A DNA stretch of 64,000 nucleotides from DALYJJ01 sp031969915 (GTDB lineage Bacteria; Acidobacteriota; Terriglobia; Bryobacterales; Bryobacteraceae): positions 1-64,000 of the forward strand of contig DALYJJ010000018.1 in assembly GCA_031969915.1 (NCBI GenBank). The letters run 5' to 3'. A program made the position numbers and the translations under genes. The notes under the pieces were generated by a model. The model ran no database searches. It had not been told where the DNA came from and saw nothing but the letters and a program-made list of their open reading frames with translations. Positions 16,972 to 25,346 of the stretch are shown piece after piece; the first letter of the stretch is position 1, and each line of letters starts with the position of its first letter.

Positions 16972-17346
16972 ATGTTTTCGTGGATCGTTCTGATCGCCGG
17001 CGTTGCCGCGATCGTTGGGGTGAACTGGTATTTTCTGATGGCACCGAGAACCGCCGTGGCCGCCAGGGCTTCCGCTAATGCCGGGCAAGAGGTTACCGTT
17101 ACGGTGGAAGGCGGATATTCACCATCGGCGGTGCGGGTCAAGAGCGGTGTTCGCCTTCGCCTAGTCTTCGATCGCAAGGAGAAGTCTCCTTGCTCCGATG
17201 AGGTCGTCATCAGCGAGTTTGGGATTCGCCGATTCCTGAAGCCGTTCGAGAAAACGGTCATCGAGCTAACGCCGGCGAAACCCGGGTCCTACGAGTTCAC
17301 ATGCGGGATGGGCATGCTGCGAGGACAGATCGAGGTGCAGGCATGA
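16972..17346 (+). CDS. Membrane-anchored cupredoxin-like protein
   Basis: 124 residues, ATG 16972 with GAAGGAGG upstream. One N-terminal membrane segment (MFSWIVLIAGVAAIVGVNWYFLM), then a compact cupredoxin fold: VTVTVEGGYSPSAVRVKSGVRLRLVFDRKE, VISEFGIRRFLKPFEKTVIEL and SYEFTCGMGMLRGQIEV. The C-terminal Cys and following methionines (TCGMGM) are at the metal-ligand loop of this Cupredoxin_1 type. Family members commonly lie beside CopA genes. It probably binds copper at the outer face of the inner membrane and shuttles it to or from the ATPase. Its stop overlaps the next start (ATGA). Confidence 0.85.
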   Translation: MFSWIVLIAGVAAIVGVNWYFLMAPRTAVAARASANAGQEVTVTVEGGYSPSAVRVKSGVRLRLVFDRKEKSPCSDEVVISEFGIRRFLKPFEKTVIELTPAKPGSYEFTCGMGMLRGQIEVQA

Positions 17347-17594
17347 CCCGGCGCGGGTCCCCCTCAAGCGTAGAGCGCGTCACTTTACCGGTTTTTGGGG
17401 TGTCTTGCATCTCGTGCATCCGCCACATCCGAAAGGCTCTGGACGAAGTCAGCGGTGTTGAGTCGGCCGACGTCAATCTCGCTCGCCGAGAGGTGACCGT
17501 GCTCTTCGATCCTGAGACGACCGGCGTCGATGGCATCGTCAGCGCCATCCAACGGAGTGGCTACGCAGTCGAGGCTCCCAAAGCCCTGGAATAG
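17343..17594 (+). CDS. HMA-domain copper chaperone (CopZ-like)
   Basis: 83 residues, ATG overlapping the cupredoxin stop. One ferredoxin-like HMA domain fills it: [21 protein letters not shown] has the metal-binding CxxC (CISC), followed by [20 protein letters not shown] and [13 protein letters not shown], the standard beta-alpha-beta repeats. It has no signal peptide, so it should be a cytoplasmic Cu(I) chaperone delivering metal to the CopA ATPase encoded 25 nt downstream. It resembles the first HMA domain of that ATPase, possibly from duplication. Confidence 0.88.
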   Translation: MTRRGSPSSVERVTLPVFGVSCISCIRHIRKALDEVSGVESADVNLARREVTVLFDPETTGVDGIVSAIQRSGYAVEAPKALE

Positions 17595-17619
17595 CCCCCA
17601 AACAGAGGAGACAACAATC

Positions 17620-19986
17620 ATGCAAGCCTCTAGTCCTACAACGTCGGAAGTGAGCATTCCGATCGCCGGCCTGACGTGCGCATCGTGTGTGGGCCATGTT
17701 CAGGACGCGCTGACCGCCCAAGCTGGTGTGACGGCCGCGACGGTGAACCTCATCACGCGTGAGGCGAGGGTCGCGTTCGACCCAGAAACGACGAATGTCG
17801 AGACGCTTGTAGGAGCGATCCGGAGCCGCGGCTACGGAGCGGATTTGCCGGCAGCCTCGGTCAGCCTCGCCGACGAACAGGCCGCCCAGGATGCGGCGCA
17901 GGCGGAGGAGTACACCGGCATGAAACGGAAGGCGCTCTTGAGCGCTCTAATCGGGACGGTCGCAATGGTACTCTCCATGCCGTTGATGTCGGGGGGGCTT
18001 CACGGGGGATCGCACCGTTTCGAGGGTGCTGTGCTCGACCGGGTCATGAGCGTCGTCGATCGCTCGCTGCGCCAGGTTCTCCCCTGGCTGTACGCGGTTG
18101 ACCCCCAGACTATCCGAACCGCGCTGCTGCTCCTCACCATGGTGGTGATCGGATGGGCCGGGCGGCAGTTCTACATCCGCGCATGGACTGCGTTCCGCCA
18201 CCGCGTGGCGGACATGAACACACTGATCGCCGTCGGCACCGGAGCGGCCTTCGCGTACTCGGTGGCTGCGACGGTCGCCCCCGGCTTTTTCTTAAGGCAT
18301 GGAGTCGCACCGGAAGTCTACTATGAAGCCGTCGTCATGATCATTGCTCTGGTCCTTGCCGGCAACGCGCTCGAAAGCCGTGCCCGTGGCAAGACTTCGG
18401 AGGCACTGAGGAAGATGCTCCAACTCCAGCCGGCGCAAGCCCGCGTCTTGCGCGAAGAGCAGGAGATCGATGTTCCCGCCGGTGAGGTCCGGACGAGCGA
18501 CTTGGTTCTCATTCGTCCGGGCGAGCGAATTCCGGTGGACGGAATCGTCGTCGAGGGGAAGAGCGCGGTCGACGAGTCGATGCTGACTGGGGAAGCGGAT
18601 CCGGTGGAGAAAGCAACGGGCGACAAGGTCATCGGCGGTACGCTCAACCGGCTTGGCTCGCTGCGTTATCAGCCGACCGCGGTTGGTACGACCGGAACCC
18701 TCGCCCAGATCGTGAAACTGATGCGCGAAGCGCAAGCCTCGCGCGCACCGATGCAGAAACTCGCCGACCGGATCAGCGGCGTCTTCGTGCCGGCCGTGAT
18801 CTCGATTGCGATCGCGACGTTTGTCGCCTGGTTGCTATTGGCGCCCGGGGAAGGGTTCATGCGCGCGCTCAGCGCCGCCGTCGCCGTGCTGATCATCGCT
18901 TGTCCTTGCGCCGTCGGACTTGCCGTCCCCACGGCAGTGACAGTGGCGGTCGGTCGTGGTGCACAAGCGGGCCTGCTCTTCAAGGGTGGCGAAGCGATCG
19001 AGAAGCTGCAGGGCGTCGATACGATCCTGCTGGACAAGACCGGAACCATCACCCTGGGGAGGCCCAGCGTCACCCGGATACAGGCGGTATCCGGATTCAC
19101 TGAGGACTCGTTGCTGTCCATGGCGGCAGCCGTGGAACGGCTCTCTGAGCACCCGTTGGCCGAAGCAGTCCTCGCCAAAGCCAAGGAGAGGGGACTGGGC
19201 CACCTGTCCGCCACTCAGTTTGAAGCCTCGCCCGGGCAGGGTGCCGCGGCGACGGTCGATGGACGCAAGGTCCTGATCGGGAATCAGCAATGGCTGACGT
19301 CACAGGGCGTCAATGCGATCTCGCTTTCGGAGCACGCCGATCAGTTAGCGGCCGATGGGTCGACTCCCGTTCTCGTTGCCGTGGACGGTCTTCCGGCCGG
19401 CGTCATCGCCATCTCCGACCCAGTCAAGACGACATCAGCCAGAGCCGTCCAAAAACTGCGTTCGCGCGGCCTGCGTGTGGTCATGGTCACCGGAGATCGC
19501 AAGTCCGCAGCCTGGGCTGCAGCTCGTCAGGTGGGCATCGATGAAGTGGCGGCTGAGGTTCTTCCGGAAGGGAAGGTCTCTCAAGTCACGCACTTTCAAC
19601 AGCAGGGCCGGCGCGTGGCGATGGTCGGTGACGGAGTGAACGATGCTCCGGCGCTTGCGCAGGCCGACGCTGGCCTCGCCATGGCTTCCGGGTCCGATAT
19701 CGCTTCCGAGGCTTCCGACGTAACGTTGATGCGCAGCGATCTCGAAGCTGTCGTTGCCGCTCTCGACTTGTCCAACCGGACGATTCGAACGATGAAGCAG
19801 AATCTGGTGTGGGCGTTTCTCTACAACGTCATCGGTATTCCCGTGGCCGCCGGAGTTCTGTATCCAGCCTTCGGACTTGTCCTCACTCCCGTGCTAGCGA
19901 GCGTTGCCATGGCGTTCTCCTCGGTAAGCGTCGTGGCGAACAGCCTTCGCCTGCGGTCCTGGGCCATGTTAGGGTTCGAGTCATGA
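17620..19986 (+). CDS. copA: Cu(I)-exporting P1B-type ATPase CopA
   Basis: 788 residues, ATG 17620 with GAGGAG upstream. One N-terminal HMA domain with C20 and C23 (GLTCASC). Eight membrane segments; the transport motif CPC is at 428-430 ([13 protein letters not shown]). Catalytic D472 in DKTGTIT, phosphatase TGE (MLTGEADP), the P1B-specific HP pair (SEHPLAEAV) and [10 protein letters not shown] are all present. C-terminal YN and MxxSS motifs ([25 protein letters not shown]) match Cu(I)-type P1B-1 pumps. It exports cytoplasmic Cu(I). The loop between TM1 and TM2 is long and has His (GGLHGGSHR). Its stop overlaps the sigma factor start. Confidence 0.95.
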   Translation: MQASSPTTSEVSIPIAGLTCASCVGHVQDALTAQAGVTAATVNLITREARVAFDPETTNVETLVGAIRSRGYGADLPAASVSLADEQAAQDAAQAEEYTGMKRKALLSALIGTVAMVLSMPLMSGGLHGGSHRFEGAVLDRVMSVVDRSLRQVLPWLYAVDPQTIRTALLLLTMVVIGWAGRQFYIRAWTAFRHRVADMNTLIAVGTGAAFAYSVAATVAPGFFLRHGVAPEVYYEAVVMIIALVLAGNALESRARGKTSEALRKMLQLQPAQARVLREEQEIDVPAGEVRTSDLVLIRPGERIPVDGIVVEGKSAVDESMLTGEADPVEKATGDKVIGGTLNRLGSLRYQPTAVGTTGTLAQIVKLMREAQASRAPMQKLADRISGVFVPAVISIAIATFVAWLLLAPGEGFMRALSAAVAVLIIACPCAVGLAVPTAVTVAVGRGAQAGLLFKGGEAIEKLQGVDTILLDKTGTITLGRPSVTRIQAVSGFTEDSLLSMAAAVERLSEHPLAEAVLAKAKERGLGHLSATQFEASPGQGAAATVDGRKVLIGNQQWLTSQGVNAISLSEHADQLAADGSTPVLVAVDGLPAGVIAISDPVKTTSARAVQKLRSRGLRVVMVTGDRKSAAWAAARQVGIDEVAAEVLPEGKVSQVTHFQQQGRRVAMVGDGVNDAPALAQADAGLAMASGSDIASEASDVTLMRSDLEAVVAALDLSNRTIRTMKQNLVWAFLYNVIGIPVAAGVLYPAFGLVLTPVLASVAMAFSSVSVVANSLRLRSWAMLGFES

Positions 19987-20561
19987 GCGGCGCGGGTTCC
20001 TCTTCCACTGGTCTCTCTCCTCAAGCGCTGGCGCGGCTGGTTGAAGGCCGGCTGCAGTTCTTGGCGTTTCTCCGGAGGCGAGTGAATTCCGAAGCTGCGG
20101 CCGAGGATATCCTCCAGTCGGCCTTCGTTCGTGGCATTGAGAAGGGCGGAGCCGTTCGCGATGAGGAGAGCGTCGTGGCCTGGTTCTATCGCCTCTTGCG
20201 CAACGCCGTGATCGACTACTATCGCCAATCCGGCGCGGCGGAACGAGCGTCCGGAGAGTTAGCACGGCACTTGACGGACCATCAAGAGCCGGATGAATCG
20301 CTGAAAGGCGAAGTCTGCCAATGTGTCACCGCGTTGCTCGACACCGTGAAACCTGAGTATCGCGAAGCTCTGGAGACGATCGATCTGAACGATGGGAGTC
20401 TGGCCGACTTGGCCGCAAAGGCCGGAGTCACTTCGAACAATGCAGCCGTCCGAGTTCATCGGGCGCGGGAGGCGCTGCGCAAGCGAGTCGCGCAGGCTTG
20501 TGGAATCTGCGCAACCCATGGGTGCTTGAACTGCCACTGCAAAAGGAAAGCCACCGGGTAG
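19983..20561 (+). CDS. ECF sigma factor with Cys-rich C-terminal tail (CorE/ECF44-like)
   Basis: 192 residues, ATG overlapping the copA stop (ATGA). Sigma region 2 at about 15-85 ([30 protein letters not shown]) and region 4 at about 115-170 ([42 protein letters not shown]). The last 20 residues hold five cysteines and two histidines: C173, C176, H179, C181, C184, H185, C186. A Cys-rich tail of this kind senses Cu or Cd/Zn directly in Myxococcus CorE/CorE2. No anti-sigma gene follows, consistent with that group. It probably activates this operon and possibly others in the island. Confidence 0.85.
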   Translation: MSGAGSSSTGLSPQALARLVEGRLQFLAFLRRRVNSEAAAEDILQSAFVRGIEKGGAVRDEESVVAWFYRLLRNAVIDYYRQSGAAERASGELARHLTDHQEPDESLKGEVCQCVTALLDTVKPEYREALETIDLNDGSLADLAAKAGVTSNNAAVRVHRAREALRKRVAQACGICATHGCLNCHCKRKATG

Positions 20562-21386
20562 TGGCCTCGCGCCTGGGCTGAAAGGGGATAGTAGCTCCTG
20601 CACCGTTTCTGCAACCCCACCGCGTTGCACGCTGTCGACGGCGACGCCGCGCGTATGCAATTTCTGGCGAACAATCTCTTCGCATCCGGGCCCGCACCCC
20701 TGCTGACGGGCGGCGTGGGTTTCATCAACTTGTCGAGACGCAGATCAGAACGGCGTCAACGAATTCCCGAACAGGCGCGCTCCTCACCCGCTACACTGCC
20801 CGGGCTGCGACTCGTACTTTCCCGGACCGCTCCCGCCGCCGAATGACGGTGAGCCGCTGACGAGATCCGCGGGGGGTCTCAGACTTCGGGAGATCCTAGC
20901 AACTCCTCGCGGCGGCGCCGCTGCCAGTGGCATTCTCGCAAGTTGATTGGCGTGGCATGGAAGCTCGCTGGCTTCGTTTTAGTCTAGCCCCCGGTACCCA
21001 GATTGGGCTTTACCTTGATTACCTTGACAAGGGAGCGCAGGGAGAGGGTATATTGAATCGAAACGGCTTAGCTGACCAAAAAGCGTTACAATAGGCGGCT
21101 AAGTTCTTTATTTTCAATCGATAGACAATTTCCCAAGCTGGACGTCGTGGGTTCGAGTCCCATCTCCCGCTCCATTTTTTCAACCGAGCACAGCCAAAAC
21201 GGTGGAGCCCGATAGAGTCCACTAAGCTCCGACAGCCTTCTCAAGAGCGCTCAGACCCTTGCGGCGCTTGAGCGACGTTCGACCTCTTCACAGGGATGGC
21301 TCGGGCTCAAGGGGTCCGCTGATCCGGATTCGAAGTCATGATGGCGCTAGAACCACCTTTGTCTGGCATCGGTTTGGTGGGATGAT
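20562..21386. other. Gene-free island edge containing a tRNA fragment
   Basis: About 825 nt with no convincing protein frame. The first half is GC-rich and featureless. From about 21000 the composition becomes AT-richer up to the tRNA-Gly 3' fragment at 21130-21174. A short inverted pair (CTTAGC near 21067, GCTAAG near 21097) lies in the AT-rich part and could be a recombination-accessory site. The HicB gene starts at 21387. Confidence 0.6.
21130..21174 (+). other. 3' fragment of a tRNA-Gly gene: probable attachment-site scar
   Basis: The sequence runs from an anticodon loop TTCCCAA (anticodon CCC) through the 3' anticodon stem GCTGG, a T arm (GTGGG TTCGAGT CCCAT) and acceptor strand CTCCCGC to TCCA, then six Ts. 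The 5' partners (acceptor GCGGGAG, D arm, 5' anticodon stem CCAGC) are absent; the bases before 21130 do not pair. Integrases of the tyrosine family often cross over in the anticodon loop and leave exactly such a 3' copy at the far end of the element, so the element should lie to the left, with the restored tRNA beyond the window. Confidence 0.75.
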
Positions 21387-21626
21387 ATGGACATGCCAAA
21401 GGCTCCCTCGGCGAGCAGGTTTTCACTCGCCATCGAGTACTACCGGGAGGAGGATGGACGCTGGTTGGCGGACATCCCGGCACTCCCCGGCGTTACCGCT
21501 TTCGGGCGGACGAAGAAACAAGCGACTGCTGCCGTACAGGCTCTCGCACTGCGGCTGATCGCCGACCGCCTGGAGCACGGGGAAGCGGTCCCCGGCCCCA
21601 TGGACGTGTCCTTCATTGCCGCCTAA
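21387..21626 (+). CDS. hicB: HicB-like antitoxin
   Basis: 79 residues, ATG 21387 (a second ATG is two codons later). The HicB partial RNase-H-like fold reads FSLAIEYYREEDGRWLADIPALPGVTAFG, then TKKQATAAVQALALRLIADRLEHGE. The core GxWxAxxPxLPGxxxxGxTxxEA pattern of the family is clear. No DNA-binding domain follows, so it is a short form. It should neutralise the HicA toxin whose frame overlaps its end by 11 bases. Antitoxin before toxin is the less usual gene order. It lies 200 nt from the tRNA scar. Confidence 0.82.
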   Translation: MDMPKAPSASRFSLAIEYYREEDGRWLADIPALPGVTAFGRTKKQATAAVQALALRLIADRLEHGEAVPGPMDVSFIAA

Positions 21627-21849
21627 GAAGGAATCCCCAGACTGGCCTTCCACCAAGGCCAAGCAGGCACTCGCGGCACTGCTGCGGATCGGCTGGCGCG
21701 TCAAACGGCAGAGCGGAACCTCCCACCGGATTCCGGAGCGTCCGGGCTGGCCGGATTTCTTGTTCGCCTATCATAACCGTGTGACACTCGGCCCCACGGC
21801 AATGAGGGTACTGGCGAAAAAAACCGGCCTGAGCCGGGAAGATCTGTAG
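21616..21849 (+). CDS. hicA: HicA-like mRNA interferase toxin
   Basis: 77 residues from TTG 21616, the only plausible start in frame; it overlaps the hicB end, giving translational coupling. The dsRBD-like fold reads TKAKQALAALLRIGWRVKRQSGTSHRIPERPG, with the catalytic His in SGTSHR, followed by the strand and helix LFAYHNRVTLGPTAMRVLAKKTGLSREDL. It is slightly longer than typical HicA at the N-terminus. It would cleave mRNA when free of HicB. Together the two form a type II toxin-antitoxin module. Confidence 0.8.
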   Translation: MPPKKESPDWPSTKAKQALAALLRIGWRVKRQSGTSHRIPERPGWPDFLFAYHNRVTLGPTAMRVLAKKTGLSREDL

Positions 21850-21937
21850 CTGGAAACCTTTCAACCTGTTCTTCGGCGCAGCCGCTGCACCAGCTTGTGA
21901 TCGTTTTGCCCGCAATTGAGGCGGATGAACTGAGCGG

Positions 21938-22606
21938 CTAGGCGACGGGGGCGAGCCGGCCGTCCTCCATCTCGTAGCGCTCGCTGAAGCGAGCGGCGAG
22001 GTCGGCGCTGTGGGTAACCACGACCAGGATATTGTTCAGGCGCGCGTGGAGATCGAGGAGGAGGCTGCCGGCCAGGGCGGCCGATGTGCGGTCCAGATTG
22101 CCGGTGGGCTCGTCGCAGAGGAGGAGCAGTGGGTTGCGGATGAGCGCTCTGGCGATGGCGACGCGCTGCTTCTCACCGCCTGAGAGTTCGGCGGGCCGGT
22201 GATCGAGGCGGCCGCCCAATCCGACTTGTTCGAGCAACTGCAGCGCGCGATCGGCGGCGTTTGGATCGGGTTTGCCAACGAGGGTCGGCGTGAGGACATT
22301 CTCGAGCACGCTCAACTGTGGGAGCAGGCAGTGATCCTGAAAGACAAAGCCCACGCGCTCGTTGCGGAAGGAGGCCAGTTCCGGTTCGGGCAGGCCGCCG
22401 GTCTCTACGCCCGCCACGCGGACGGAGCCGGAAGTGGGGCGGTCCAGCGCGCCGAGGATATGGAGGAAGGTGCTCTTACCGCTGCCCGAGGGGCCCATGA
22501 CACACGCGGCACGGCCTTGGCCGAGTGAGAGCGAAATACCGTTGAGCACGCGCAGGGCGCCTTTCGGAGTGGTGTACTCCTTGACGACGTCGCGCGCTTC
22601 GAGCAT
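21938..22606 (-). CDS. LolD/MacB-type ABC transporter ATPase
   Basis: 222 residues, ATG 22606 directly after the stop of the upstream glycosyltransferase. Walker [11 protein letters not shown]-loop [11 protein letters not shown], signature LSGGEKQR, Walker [14 protein letters not shown] and H-loop VVTHSADLA are all intact. The EPTGNLD form and length are typical of LolD/MacB/FtsE-type ATPases that drive lipoprotein release or mechanotransmission rather than solute import. No permease gene is adjacent, so its partner must be elsewhere. Last gene of a four-gene operon. Confidence 0.9.
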   Translation of the reverse strand: MLEARDVVKEYTTPKGALRVLNGISLSLGQGRAACVMGPSGSGKSTFLHILGALDRPTSGSVRVAGVETGGLPEPELASFRNERVGFVFQDHCLLPQLSVLENVLTPTLVGKPDPNAADRALQLLEQVGLGGRLDHRPAELSGGEKQRVAIARALIRNPLLLLCDEPTGNLDRTSAALAGSLLLDLHARLNNILVVVTHSADLAARFSERYEMEDGRLAPVA

Positions 22607-23917
22607 CTAACGAACCGCGCTCCTCAGGACCGGAGCGCTGACACGCTCCCAGATGTCGACGGTGCGCCGGGCCATGTGGGCGGCCGTGTAGTGCTCCCGC
22701 AGCCCATCGTAGCCGCGATGCCCGAGTTCGAGCGCAAGGTCCGGATCTTCCCACAGCGAAAGCAGGCCCTCGGCCAGCGACTCGGGGTCGTTCGGTTCGA
22801 CCAGCAGACCGCCTCCCGTGGTCTCGATGATCTCCGGAAACGCGCCGCAGCGCGGCTGAACCACCGGGATGGAATTGGCCATCGCTTCGAGAACGAAAGT
22901 GCCCTTGGGATCGGGATAGACGGTGGGCACGGAGAGGACGTCGAGACTGTGCAGGAACTCGATCTTCTCTTCGCGGGTGAGGACGCCGCGATACTCGAAC
23001 TGATCGCCCAGGCCCCACTCACGCATCTGGCGCTCGATCCCGGCCAGGTAGCCCCGGCTCTCCTCTCCGAGCCAACCGGCGACGAGCAGTTTTGAGGGGG
23101 GAAGGCCGGGCCGCTGGCGCAGGCGGTGGTACGCATCGGCGAGAACGTGGAGTCCCTTTTCCGGGGCGATGCGGGCCAGGTAGCCGATGTGAAACGTGTT
23201 GCCGTGAGAGGTGCGGGCGGCGGAGTGTCCCTCGAGACTGATGCCGAGCGGGGCGGCGTGGACCTTCTCTTCGGGGATTCGCAGGTACTCGACCATGTAG
23301 TGGGCGTAGTAGTCGCTGACCGCGACGAAGGCGTCGACGTACCGCGAGTGATCGGCGATGCGGTCCAGGGCCTGGGTGCGATACGGCTCATCGAGTCCGT
23401 CGAGGAAGAGATCCTCTCCCTGCAGGGTGCAAATGACGGGAGCGTTTCGGATCCCCTTGATGGTCTTGGCGAACGCGATCAGAAGGGTAAAGGGGATGTT
23501 GATGATGTCGAACTCAGGCTCGGCGGAAAGCCATTCCCCGAGTTTCAGGAACTCCTTGCGAAGCACACCCGCCTCACCGTCCAGCATGGAGACGGTCATC
23601 GCGCCGAGGAAGTGGGGATCGGTCTTGATCTGGCGCTGCGCGGCCCACCGAAGCAGCGAGGGCGATTCGAATACGCGGTCGAGGAAGCGCGGGGTCCGGC
23701 GGAACAGGGGCACGTTTTGCTGGAGCCAGACGTTGATCCCGCTGAACAGGACCTCCCCTTCGCTGACGTTGGTCTCGTCCGTGAGCGTGGGCGTGTAAAT
23801 CGGCATGAGCACGACTTCGTGCCCCAGGCGCATCAACTCCTTGGCCAGCGCGTTGTCCCGCAAACAACTGCCGCAGATCATGTTCGCCGCGCCGGCGGTG
23901 AAGGAGAGAACACGCAT
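22607..23917 (-). CDS. GT4-family glycosyltransferase
   Basis: 436 residues, ATG 23917; its start lies just inside the end of the aldehyde dehydrogenase operon partner. N-terminal acceptor domain begins MRVLSFTAGAANMICGSCLRDNALAKEL. The C-terminal nucleotide-sugar domain has FHIGYLARIAPEKGLHVLADAYHRL, VLSVPTVYPDPKGTFVLEAMA and the E-x7-E motif region (VLEAMANSIPVVQPRCGAFPEII). It is a retaining GT-B enzyme; donor and acceptor cannot be told. Cytoplasmic or membrane-peripheral. Cotranscription with an acyl-adenylating enzyme and an aldehyde dehydrogenase hints at a modified lipid or glycoside product. Confidence 0.88.
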   Translation of the reverse strand: MRVLSFTAGAANMICGSCLRDNALAKELMRLGHEVVLMPIYTPTLTDETNVSEGEVLFSGINVWLQQNVPLFRRTPRFLDRVFESPSLLRWAAQRQIKTDPHFLGAMTVSMLDGEAGVLRKEFLKLGEWLSAEPEFDIINIPFTLLIAFAKTIKGIRNAPVICTLQGEDLFLDGLDEPYRTQALDRIADHSRYVDAFVAVSDYYAHYMVEYLRIPEEKVHAAPLGISLEGHSAARTSHGNTFHIGYLARIAPEKGLHVLADAYHRLRQRPGLPPSKLLVAGWLGEESRGYLAGIERQMREWGLGDQFEYRGVLTREEKIEFLHSLDVLSVPTVYPDPKGTFVLEAMANSIPVVQPRCGAFPEIIETTGGGLLVEPNDPESLAEGLLSLWEDPDLALELGHRGYDGLREHYTAAHMARRTVDIWERVSAPVLRSAVR

Positions 23918-23918
23918 G

Positions 23919-25346
23919 CTAGACCGCCGCCATCTCCGCCTGGAACGCACGGCGGGCATAAAGATGTTCGAAGAGGTTCCCTTCGTGGGGCTGATCCCAC
24001 GAGAGCTTCATGGTGGAGATGGCGCCCAGGTTCAGGCGGCCCACATGGGGCGAACTCAACATGCGATTGATGAGCGCCTGGTCGCGGGTAATCGCGGTCA
24101 CCACGAGCGACGGCCCGAGCACCTCGGGCATTTCGCTTTGCGGCACTTCGACCACGCTCGCATACGGGAACAGGAACTCGCGGTTGGCCAGAGGATGCTC
24201 GGGGGACTCGCACCACATGACGGTCGGCAGGACGTAGACGCAGCCGTCCCACTCGGCGACCCGGTCGCCGCGGAGTTGGGCGGTGAGGTCCACGGCGCCG
24301 CCGCCCCGAAGGTCCTGGTCCACCATCATCGACACACGGCGGCCGACGTTCGGATCTGCGAAAGGCGCGATCTGGGCCTGTGGATCGTCCTCGGCGCGCG
24401 GCCGGATCTCCGCCATGCGCCGCGCGAGGGCCTCGGCGATTTCGCGTCCGCGCCGCGGCACCCACACACCGGAGGCGTTCACGCACGAACGCCCGCCGTT
24501 CTCCGAAATCGAGTGCACGATCACGTCGAGGTACTTTTCGTAGTCGTCGACGCAGTCCTCGCCGATCACCACCTTACTGTAGCCGGGGCCGTGGACTTCA
24601 ATGCGCGGGTCGTTCTGCCAGACCTTAGTGGAGCCCACGTCGCCGAACACCATGCCGCGCCCACAGGTGCGCAGGATTTCGCCGCCGCCCGCGTGGTCGG
24701 CGGGAAAGTATCCGAAGACCTCTTCCGGAACGCCGGCCTGGATGAAGGCCTGGAGAATGCGGTAGGGCGTCCAGGGCTCCGCGCTACCCGGCTTGAGCAT
24801 CAGCGGAGTCTTCAGCGCAATCGCCGGGACCCAGAGCGAATGCACGCCGGGCGAGTTATTGGGCAGCACGACGCCGAGCGATTCGCCGCGCGGGAAGAAA
24901 CTGATGGCAGAACCCCCGGCGTCGCCGTAGCCGCGATCCAGCACCGAGAGGTCGAGGTTTCGCGTGAGCCCGCCCAGCACGGCGGGCAGGTTCGCGAGCA
25001 CGCTTTCGATCTTGGCCATGTTCCGGCGGGCTAGCACGTGCGGCATGCCGGTGGTGGCAGAGAGTTGTTCGACGTAGTCCTGCGGCGTTTGCGCGCTTTC
25101 GCCGAGCGGGAGCGCCGCGGTCATAAACAGCTTCGCGGCTTTGGCGCTCATCGCCATCAGTTCCGCAACGGTGAAGCCGTCGAGGATGCGTTTCGCCTGG
25201 CCGGCCTGCTGCATCTCCCGGCGGATGAGGCCCACATTGGCGAGACTCATCTCGACGAACGGCTGCCGCGTGCGGTAATGCACCGTCTGGGCGACGTCCA
25301 TACTGCGATACGGACGCCCCCGCCGCAGGATGGGGATGTGCAACAT
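23919..25346 (-). CDS. Aldehyde dehydrogenase-family acyl reductase (EhpG/LuxC-like)
   Basis: 475 residues, ATG 25346, sharing one base with the ligase stop (TGATG). ALDH fold with a nucleotide-binding region (GESLGVVLPNNSPGVHSLWVPAIALKTPLMLKPGS) and catalytic Cys in ENGGRSCVNASGVWVPR. The pairing with an adjacent adenylate-forming enzyme mirrors EhpF/EhpG of phenazine tailoring and LuxE/LuxC of bioluminescence, in which an activated acid is reduced to the aldehyde. No phenazine or lux genes are present. The substrate is unknown; the reverse (oxidative) direction cannot be excluded. Confidence 0.82.
   Translation of the reverse strand: MLHIPILRRGRPYRSMDVAQTVHYRTRQPFVEMSLANVGLIRREMQQAGQAKRILDGFTVAELMAMSAKAAKLFMTAALPLGESAQTPQDYVEQLSATTGMPHVLARRNMAKIESVLANLPAVLGGLTRNLDLSVLDRGYGDAGGSAISFFPRGESLGVVLPNNSPGVHSLWVPAIALKTPLMLKPGSAEPWTPYRILQAFIQAGVPEEVFGYFPADHAGGGEILRTCGRGMVFGDVGSTKVWQNDPRIEVHGPGYSKVVIGEDCVDDYEKYLDVIVHSISENGGRSCVNASGVWVPRRGREIAEALARRMAEIRPRAEDDPQAQIAPFADPNVGRRVSMMVDQDLRGGGAVDLTAQLRGDRVAEWDGCVYVLPTVMWCESPEHPLANREFLFPYASVVEVPQSEMPEVLGPSLVVTAITRDQALINRMLSSPHVGRLNLGAISTMKLSWDQPHEGNLFEHLYARRAFQAEMAAV

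Noticed and set aside
21019..21222. 67-codon minus-strand frame reading SGRWDSNPRRPAWE
   Set aside because: That peptide is the well-known spurious translation of the antisense strand of a tRNA gene; here it covers the tRNA-Gly fragment.
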